Part shown: piece by piece, positions 40,523 through 64,000 of the stretch
Layout of the letters: every line of letters starts with the position of its first letter
How positions within the stretch are numbered: position 1 is the first letter of the stretch
Assembly (NCBI GenBank): GCA_034509925.1
Contig: CM067527.1
Coordinates: forward strand, 3,128,501-3,192,500
Source of the DNA: Hirudinaria manillensis
Lineage: Eukaryota; Annelida; Clitellata; Hirudinida; Hirudinidae
Length of the DNA stretch: 64,000 bases
Reading direction: 5' to 3'
The notes under the pieces: model-generated
The model's database searches: none
What the model was told of the DNA's origin: nothing
What the model saw: only the letters and a program-made list of their open reading frames with translations
Program-made: the position numbers and the translations under genes

Positions 40523-41683
40523 GTTTTATTTACAAATTTGAGACAATTATTTACAATTAAAATTTAATCTCAGACTGAATGTTATGAATCATTAGCGGGC
40601 CTCAACATGTTTTTGTTCCTGCTAATGTAAACTAAATCCTCGCTAGGCAGAAAATGGTTGGACAAGAACTCAAAATTTCGTAATTTTATTTAATATATTT
40701 TTTCCTACAATAAATAAGAATTTATTGCAATGAAATTATTACCTTTATTTAAATTTAACAAATATAAATATTCTAGATAAAATTGGCAGAGTAAGCTTGT
40801 GACCTATCCATCCTTGGAGTCATATCAGAACCCAGCTTAATTAAATGTTTTAAGAAAAAAATTCTTTTTTTTTTGTTGACTATTTATTTTTAGCTTCAAG
40901 CGCCTGCGACTCTAAAGCGGCATTAAATATTTATCCAGTGCGCACTGATTAGAGAATCCATGATTTATACTGATTGAGGAAACCCTGATTGATAGAATGA
41001 ACAGCCAATAATCATTGGCCAAGTTTGTGTCAATCAAAAAATTAAGTAGGCGTGGTTTGGCAAAGAAAGTATGGCGATAACTCCCAGTACATTCAGTCAC
41101 AAAACTATTGATAGAGCAGAGATCTTTTGTTAACGCAGCGCCTCATTCCTCAGAAAGATCTAGCTCATGGGAGCGCCTAAGAGAATGTTTAGTCTCTATA
41201 GAGGTGCGGAACAGTGCGCAAATCTCCGACATAAAGTGTAATTAACGAATGATCGAATGATTACGACGACGATGATGATAATATGTAATAAATTTAATAA
41301 TATTAACCTATCTTATCATTTTATCGCTTGACTCTGGATTTCTTGGATTAATTCTTTCGAAGAAATTGTTTTCCGGATGCAAACTCTTACGATGATCAAA
41401 GTTGCGCACTAATTGTTTGACATGTTCTTTGTTGGATGTGTCTCTAAAGTCGTCTGCTTCGTTTGTTTTCTGGAATCAAAATTGTGGATCGCTTCCTTGA
41501 GCTTCGAGTTTCGTTTTTTATCGTTCAAAAACTTCGTTCCTCTGGAAATCCTCGTCTACGCACGGAGCTTACGACATCTAGGATAGAAAGAAGGTGGAAA
41601 AGAATGAGAATGGAAAATCGAAAAGAATCATGATATGAATTCTCATCTGTCGAGGTTTTTACTAGCTCCTCATCGCCATCATC
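40523..41683. promoter_or_regulatory. Divergent promoter region of OFD1 and the giant cadherin
   Basis: The two start codons face away from each other across 1.16 kb with no other gene. The region should hold both promoters and 5' untranslated leaders. No TATA box or conserved element is identified with confidence. Confidence 0.5.
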
Positions 41684-61562
<19,879 letters not shown>

Positions 61563-64000
61563 GTTAGCGTTGGTTTTTAATATTTTAAAAATTATTAATA
61601 TCAGGATTCCTTAGCATTTACATTTTATATTATTCTTGTATTTATTTACATTAACTTTACAATTTACAAACGTAGCAAGGCATAAATTCGTTTCAGGTTT
61701 ATTATTTTTTAAACATATATATATAATTCTTTTCTTTTCAAATATTGGTAATTAGGTATTAAATTGGCGATGATTAATTAGAGGTTAATTAAGTTAATAA
61801 TCATCTTGGAGAATAATATTACATATTTAAGAAAGAAATAAAATTAAATTACATAATAATTGATTTTATACTTTTAATAATTTTAATAATAAGATTATTA
61901 TTATTTGATTTTAGTAAAAAAAATATTCATAAAGAAAGTGACTTAAGTTTCATTACGGGTTGAATTCATTGCCTTCCATTATGTTGTCGTCTGCTTTGTT
62001 GGCATTAATTTGGCGCCTTTTCTTTGATATTTTGGAAGGATATTAATTTTCTAGGATCTGTCAAGAGCTCTTGCGATTCTTAAATGCTGTAGGAGTTGTG
62101 ACGACGATGATGATGATGATGATGACGACGATAATGGTCCTGATGATGATACAATGATATTAATAATTTAAGATGATAATAATAATAATAATAATAATAT
62201 TGCAATAATTATGACGCTAATGAAATAATTTCCAATGTTCCAGTGGAAAAGTTCTAAAACAAAAACTCGGTCGACTGTACTTTATGCTCATTCATCATTC
62301 GTTCGTCCACCCTCCTAAGGGCCATCAATTCATCCACCTACCCATCCATTTGAGACCCCCTGGTCCCATCTCCACCCCCAAAACCGAGCGCTACATAATT
62401 ATTAACACGTGATCTCCACATCGCCTCCTCAAGGTCGCACGGCTTAATTCCACAACAACAACAACCTTAACAACAACACACTTTGACTATTTAATCCCAC
62501 TTTTTGGCGCCTTTATGTCTTATCGTCTGCTAATTTTCAATTGATGTCTTCATTCCTTCACTCCTACTGAGGAGAAGGTTGGGCGTTGGATAAATGAGGT
62601 CTTGCATTGTGTTGTGTTGTGTTGCTGTGTTGTTGTTGTGTTGTGTTGCTGTGTTTTAGTTGTTGTTGTTGTTATTGTTGTTGTTTTTGATGTTAAGATG
62701 TTGCAATTGGTTTCAGTTTCTGTTGTTAATTAACAACGTTGATGGTTTGTTTGTATACAATATAAGATTGTTTGTATTTCAAGAGCGATAATTCAGTCCT
62801 TGGAAAGTTAAGTTTGCATCTAAATAAATTGATCGCTTGAAGACAAATTCAATATCAAACTGATAATAATAGTCGATGCAGGTGACATAATTAATATTAA
62901 TTAATTAATATTAGAAATAATTCAATTAACGGCAACAAATAACAATAAATTTTTATTTCGAAATTTATAAAAAAAAATCTTTTCGAACAAAATTGCAACT
63001 TGAGAGGCTTCCTCGTGGAATAAAACGTTGTCTAATTTCTCCTCAGAGACTCCAAATGACTTTCTAAACCTCTGAGTCGTGGGTTCGAAACCCAGCTCGA
63101 GGGCTTCCCACTTCAGAGTGATTCCAGTCGTGACATCAACGTCATATCACGACGTAACACTCCTCTTTAACGAGTGTCCGTGACGTTCATTAAGTGTCAT
63201 GACGAACCGAGTCATCGAGAACAACTGCAACCACTTCTGTCGTCGGTGTGGTAGCGGCGGTAGCGACAGATCGAACGGCGTGCGGCCGGTGATGAATGGG
63301 TCACGTCTTAAAATTTCCTTGTAATTATTGGCTGCTTCATGTTCACTTCGACGCAGAGAGAGGTATGCCTGTAGCGTGAGAACGGCCTATAGAATTCTCA
63401 CAATAGTACGATTCTAACATCGTCGATGTTCATACATTGCATTCGTCCCGCTTGTTCTTGTTCTTCTTGTTGTTGTTACTCGATCACTATGGTGACAGTT
63501 GGTTTAGCTGACGGGGGGTACATCATGATGAGGGCGCGTGGACAAGAGACAGACCACGGATCTCTGTTGGGGCCACGGATTTGAGGCAACTTCAAGTCTG
63601 GCATCCCGGCAATCTCATCTTCGACTAATCAACCGCATTCAACCTTTCGATTGATCGGTCGAATCAACCCAGGTTGAAATGACTTTGAACTTTCAATCGA
63701 TTCGGGGTCAATCAAAGAGGTCGATTGAAAGGGCCGAAGCATCGATCTCCGATGCCCGTTTGGGGCTTCATTTCAAAGCGAGTTTCTTGAGTCAACGCGA
63801 AAGAATAACAATGGGTTTTGAAGATAAGAATCTCTTAGTGATGAAATTGGGAGGTACAGTCGTAGTCCTTTGTGTATCGATCGCCTTATCTGATAATTTA
63901 TTATAATTTATTACCTGTTTATCTTAATTTATGATGGCCAGCCTCATCTCAGTTCGGTGGCTTTGGAGAGGACTAGGTAATAAATTAGAGAAAAATGTAT
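61563..64000. other. 3' part of window: intron or downstream of the cadherin
   Basis: No further cadherin exon is recognisable. Contents: AT-rich sequence, a GAT/GAC run at 62104-62135, AAT units at 62178-62198, a GTT/GTGTT-rich tract at 62615-62690, and a tRNA-like B-box (GGGTTCGAAACCC, 63081-63093). The last kilobase is less AT-rich, with a 75-codon open frame at 63679-63906 that shows no domain or splice support. Confidence 0.5.

Noticed and set aside
63679-63906. 75-codon frame near the window end
   Set aside because: No cadherin similarity, no acceptor in the phase required by exon 6, and no domain.

Overview
This is a 64-kb piece of an invertebrate metazoan genome. The genes are split by GT-AG introns of about 60 bp to 7 kb. 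Exons are GC-balanced, and the introns and spacers are AT-rich and packed with trinucleotide microsatellites (AAT/ATT and ATC/GAT). OFD1, an LDL-receptor-type protein and a giant cadherin indicate an animal with cilia; the sequence does not fix the phylum. All exon models below come from reading splice sites and checking that reading phases join. No transcript data were available.

Layout. (1) 49-2104, minus: complete 26S proteasome ATPase PSMC5/Rpt6, 8 exons. (2) 3394-5693, plus: secreted or surface protein with two von Willebrand A domains and a PAN-like Cys domain, 5 phase-1 exons, interrupted by one in-frame TAA. (3) 8980-12732, plus: 1225-aa Ser/Lys/Glu-rich disordered and coiled-coil protein of unknown family, with a candidate upstream noncoding exon. 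(4) 15255-25475, minus: LDL-receptor-like protein (signal peptide, four LDLa, EGF, six-bladed propeller region, EGF, membrane segment, 32-aa tail), 14 exons. (5) 28415-40522, minus: ciliary/centriolar OFD1, 20 exons recovered, with at least one internal exon not found. A 5'-degraded LINE carrying a restriction-like endonuclease (32344-36021, plus) lies in one of its introns, about a dozen bases from a splice donor. (6) 41684-61562, plus: 5' part of a giant cadherin; one 5.3-kb exon followed by five smaller ones. The gene leaves the window or sits in a long intron after 61562.

OFD1 and the cadherin are divergent with a 1.16-kb spacer. PSMC5 (minus) and the vWA gene (plus) are also divergent, 1.3 kb apart. 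The genes are functionally unrelated housekeeping, ciliary and cell-surface genes; no operon or cluster logic is apparent. The remainder is simple-sequence DNA, several short minisatellites and scattered Pol III B-box-like fragments. I did not find a convincing new multi-gene system. The most unusual items are the in-frame stop in the vWA gene, the repeated short motif in the unknown protein, the LINE next to an OFD1 splice donor, and the LDL-receptor-like tail without an NPxY motif.
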